A stretch of DNA of 64,000 nt from Glandiceps talaboti. Lineage: Eukaryota > Hemichordata > Enteropneusta > Spengelidae. The notes below the pieces were generated by a model. That model worked only from the letters and a program-made list of their open reading frames with translations. It searched no databases and was not told where the DNA came from. The translations under genes were made by a program, and so were the position numbers. This document shows, piece by piece, positions 60,000 to 64,000 of the stretch (position 1 is the stretch's first letter; every line of letters begins with the position of its first letter). The stretch is taken from positions 14,406,001 to 14,470,000 of the forward strand of contig NC_135566.1 in assembly GCF_964340395.1 (NCBI RefSeq). Direction: 5' to 3'.

Positions 60000-61870
60000 G
60001 GAAATGGCTCTGATAATTCATGGATTTCCAAATGATATTTCAGCCTTAAGAGTAGGTATATTATTCTCTGATAGTGATCATTGTTTTCCTGTAAAGCCCC
60101 CCCCCCCCCAATAACTGTTATTTTTTCGTAAATTTTCACATATATGTAAAACGTTTCTATGCTTCTAATTAGCTGAATTACCTGTTGATGATAGTTTTAA
60201 TATCTGCTGTAAACAGTTTTGAAACGGTCATTACTCTGTAATTATCATATATATACCAGTGATTACTTGTACCGAAGCGTGCACCATAGTAGTACTGGTG
60301 TTTGTAGTACAGTACCAAAAACGTTATTGCAGACGTGCATGCAAATAATATGCAAATGAGGACACAATTGTTCCTTGCGCAGGTAATCATGTTACGCTAT
60401 AAGTTTTTACGAAAATTTACTGTTTTGCATAAATGTATGTAATGATAACAGAACCCCATAACACATGCCTGTCAGTGTGGATACTCCGGCGGGGCTATTA
60501 GCATTGGGTGTTCTCTGCTGCATTTCCACTGACTATGATTATAACCATAGAGAACACTACATACAAACGCTTGTGCATATACCCAGAGTACTCTATGCTT
60601 GCATTCACAAGTTTTGAGGCTCTGTTTTGTCTTCTGTCAGCACTTATTAGTAAATTTGTGTGCCACAGACATTAATATGGTTTGATCAGTTGACAGTCAG
60701 CCCATCCTTATTAATCACAGGCCTCATTACAACACCGTCCAAAACGTACCCACCAGAGATACTCATACTTCGTTTCACCAGCAGAAATATGTGCTCTAGC
60801 TTGTATTGTGAGAATGAGTCAGCCACACTGCGGCATTTACAGGAACAGAAATAACAATTTGAACAAAAATAATGAGAAAATAATTCCAATTACAACCATT
60901 TAGATTTTTGTTGATTTTGGATAGAGGACTTCCCCATGGATGCATATTGAATGATAAAAGAATCGTATGGCGGTAATAGCAGTTTGGAGAATGGATATTC
61001 AGGGACTATGGGTTCATACTTATTTAATGGAAATTTCTAATCACAGACTACACCCCCTGACGATGTCGACAAGACGTCAGCAAAGGCTTGGGATCTGCTT
61101 CCAAGAATTTTTTTTGACTTTTTAGAAATTTTCTTTACAAAGTACAAATACATTTGTTGGTGAAATGTTTCAGATTATATTGAATCACAAATTTTTTGTT
61201 TCAATCAATTAATCAGATATGAACCTTTTCAAATGTAAGTCAGCCCAGTGAGCTGTCGGGTTGCAAACATGGAAAGGAATGCCATCATTTATTTGTTCAT
61301 GTTTTGTTTTTTGATGTTTTTTTATCACATTTATTTTCACAATCCTGTCAATTTTGCTGTATTTTAATCTATTTATAGTTTGAGTGGGCATGGCAACATC
61401 CCAAGAAATCCAGACGGCTTCGCCACATAACATCAACAAAAAGAAAGAATGAGACACGTTTTCAGAACTGCATCAGAATCCTATCAAACATGCTCCAAGT
61501 CGGACCATGGAATCGCCTGCCTCTGACTATTCGGTGGTTGCAGCAGGAGTTAAAAGTTGACTTTGAGCCCACACTGGCACCGCCACTACACATGCCGATA
61601 GCGTTTGGTCCAGTAAAGAGTGTCAAAGTCAAATTCAAAGAGAAAAAAGACGATGAATCTCAAAATCAAGCAAGTCAAGCTACGAAGACATCTGACGATG
61701 GGGATGATAACCTTATACCTTTTTGTCTTCATGTCTTCAAGATGTTACTTTCTGGGAGATTCTTACATTCTTTCTTGTATTATATCCATCCTAGGAAGAT
61801 TCTCAAGATACAGATCATTGGAGTGAAGACCTCCGTGTGTAGATGGAAATTATTAACAAGCCTCACTTGA
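60000..61870 (+). CDS. SLX1: SLX1, GIY-YIG structure-specific endonuclease subunit; two or three exons, 5' incomplete
   Basis: SLX1 is the nuclease partner of SLX4 and cuts branched DNA such as Holliday junctions in the nucleus. Exon at 60000-60051 (acceptor TTCATTAG, donor GTAGGT) reads EMALIIHGFPNDISALR. The next exon starts at 61379 (acceptor TTTATAG, phase 0) and reads FEWAWQHPKKSRRLRHI, later MLQVGPWNRLPLTIRWLQQEL and PPLHMPIAFGPV, all diagnostic of SLX1; the Glu of FEWAWQ is the catalytic metal ligand. The GIY-YIG start (an exon ending in ...GPW) is not found in the window. The frame stays open to TGA at 61868, but the usual C-terminal RING-type zinc domain is not recognisable. Alternatively a splice to 61795 would give the end EDSQDTDHWSEDLRV-stop, like the acidic HW end of SLX1. 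Confidence 0.85.
60275..60640. mobile_element. Foldback MITE-like unit, copy 2, in the SLX1 intron
   Basis: TATTGCAGACGTGCATGCAAATAA...GATAACAGAACCCCATAACACATG...GAGAACACTACATACAAACGCTTGTGCATATACCCAGAGTACTC-type order repeats that of 59590-59940 with heavy divergence. It lies in the intron between the two clear SLX1 exons. Confidence 0.55.
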
Positions 61871-62392
61871 AGTTGTAAAAGTAAATCATTTGAGGTGTAG
61901 CGTTCCGTGTGTAGACTTGTGTGTAAAAGCACGACGTGTGATACAGTTTTCTCCCTAGAACGTTTCCACATGAGGGATAGTACTATAAGCAAGTCACCTT
62001 GCATCACGTTCAGAACACGATAGCTTAAAAAGTATATTTAGAAAACGACACTCCTCTCCTTCCCTCTCACCCCAAAGTTGTTTTATTACTAAAATATCCA
62101 AAATGTGTGTTACAGTGTATATGACCAATTCCTAATCAAGATATCCATTATATGATCAATCGAATTTGATGAAGTAAGTGATATGGTTGAGGTTGTGTGG
62201 TCAGAGAATAGTAAGAGAGTTACTTCCGAATCTAGGTCAGTCTAGATTTCTACAGGTACTGTACTACCAGTATTTTATAAAGCGAATAAATCATTTGCTA
62301 AATTGGAAAGAATGTATGCGTAGTCTACATGTAAATAATTGGTATAGGGCACTAAAAGAAGATTCACAACCTGTTATGGGATTTAAAGAGAG
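61871..62392. other. SLX1 3' flank, nothing firm
   Basis: Probable 3' untranslated or intergenic sequence. A frame reading IWLRLCGQRIVRELLPN near 62178 faintly recalls a LINE segment but is too short to call. Confidence 0.35.
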
Positions 62393-62404
62393 AGACAGAC
62401 AGAA

Positions 62405-62438
<34 letters not shown>

Positions 62439-62475
62439 GGACGGACAGACAGACAGACAGACAGACGGACGGACG

Positions 62476-62516
<41 letters not shown>

Positions 62517-62560
62517 TGAGAGAGATAGGTGGGTGGGTGGGTGGGTGGGTGGGTGGGGGT
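62393..62560. repeat. (AGAC)n / (GGAC)n then (GTGG)n microsatellite
   Basis: About 30 AGAC-type units with GGAC interruptions, then seven GTGG units. Confidence 0.95.
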
Positions 62561-62720
62561 GAACAAAATCAAACAAAAAAATCAAAAATAAAATTGACTA
62601 TTTCTACGGTTGGATTGGTTACACATTCATACTTCATTTACAAACACATTAGTGCAAAGGTTGCACACTTGCTCCTTTGTCTTTTATTTAAATAGAGGGG
62701 GATATATGCCTATATCTGTA

Positions 62721-63087
62721 TATTCATCTATCTATCTGTCTGTCTGTCTGTCTGTGTCCGTCCGTCTACCTGTCTGTCTATCTGTTCATCTATCTATCCA
62801 TTTATCTAGCTAGCTTTCTAGCTCTGTCTGTCTGTCTATATATCTAGCAATATTATCGATCTATATATCTATCTATCTATGTCTATCTGTCTGTCTATCT
62901 GTGTATCTATCTATCTATCTATTTATCCATCTATCTATATATCTGTCTCGATATATCTATCTGTCTATCTGTGTATCTATCTATCTGTCTATCTATCTAT
63001 ACATATATATATATATATCCATCCATATATCTATATGTCTGTCTGTCTATCTATCTATCTATCTATTTGTATTCTGTTAGTGTCTCC

Positions 63088-63137
<50 letters not shown>

Positions 63138-63253
63138 TCATCCATCTATATATCTATCTATCTATCTATGTCTGTCTGTCCGTCCGTCCGTCCGTCTGTC
63201 CATCCGTTAATCCATCCACCCACCCACCCATCCACCCATGCCATCTATCTATA

Positions 63254-63336
<83 letters not shown>

Positions 63337-63346
63337 GGATCTGTCG
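62721..63346. repeat. Compound (TCTA)n / (TCTG)n microsatellite
   Basis: Over 600 bases of TCTA, TCTG, TCCG and TCCA units, ending with about 24 pure CTAT units. The repetitive 159-codon frame is an artefact. Confidence 0.95.
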
Positions 63347-63862
<516 letters not shown>

Positions 63863-63885
63863 TACAAGGGTGCGTAACGAATTTT

Positions 63886-63955
63886 TTACACAGCAAAAGT
63901 GGTCATGTCGTTACCAACGTTCTCGCCTTCCAGATTATTAAAAATAATAACCATC
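63886..63955 (-). CDS. Candidate terminal exon of an unknown minus-strand gene
   Basis: After a strong polypyrimidine/acceptor (TTTTTTCAG ending at 63956) one frame reads [20 protein letters not shown] then AV-stop (TAA at 63888-63886), 23 codons. The composition is protein-like, but no family is recognised and the gene would continue to the right of the window. Confidence 0.2.
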
Positions 63956-64000
63956 CTGAAAAAAAAGTACAAAAAAATACATGAATATCCTACTGTGTGA

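Overview
This is a stretch of a repeat-rich, intron-containing animal genome, most likely a marine invertebrate (amphioxus, hemichordate or lophotrochozoan type). The evidence is exon-sized coding blocks with GT/AG junctions, animal repair and glycan genes, several clades of non-LTR retrotransposon, long (TA)n and other microsatellites, and AT-rich intergenic DNA. I cannot name the species.

Host genes are few and lie near the edges. At the left edge, minus strand, are the first three coding exons of an EXO1-type 5'-3' exonuclease, with a probable non-coding first exon and promoter. Next is the final exon of a Golgi carbohydrate sulfotransferase (CHST11-like, minus strand). Near the right edge, plus strand, are two exons of SLX1, the GIY-YIG structure-specific endonuclease subunit; its first exon is not in the window. 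A P2X7-C-terminal-like zinc-binding ORF sits at 43.6-44.0 kb and is followed by a textbook histone mRNA 3' stem-loop.

The rest is mobile and repeated DNA. 1.5-12.9 kb holds broken LINEs (Tx1-like, CR1/L2-like and others), an LTR-element start with a tRNA-Leu primer-binding site, and two foldback MITEs. 11.6-20.1 kb is an old, diverged, inverted relative of the repeats found later. 21.4-23.4 kb holds a Rex1/Babar-like LINE and an endonuclease-domain remnant. 23.4-33 kb is mostly unassigned. 33.6-42.5 kb and 49.0-59.6 kb are two nearly identical direct copies of one segment; copy 1 has lost three internal pieces that copy 2 keeps. Each copy carries a TIR element with 3-bp target duplications, a GTAT-rich foldback, a 2.7-kb repeat, a 170-bp element with 8-bp target duplications, and a LINE 3' end. 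Between the copies is a 5'-truncated LINE with a long open ORF2.

The two observations most likely to be new are these. (1) A family of tiny hairpins, 15-34 bp, with termini AT(A/G)GA...TC(C/T)AT, is flanked in register by 9-bp direct repeats at several independent sites; it looks like an ultra-short insertion family. (2) At 43.6-44.1 kb a non-histone ORF ends in a histone-type 3' stem-loop, and the sequence switches to a 5'-truncated LINE just where a mature histone-type mRNA would end. This is the signature of a template-jump chimeric retrocopy, and it implies a replication-dependent-style mRNA for a P2X7C-like protein.
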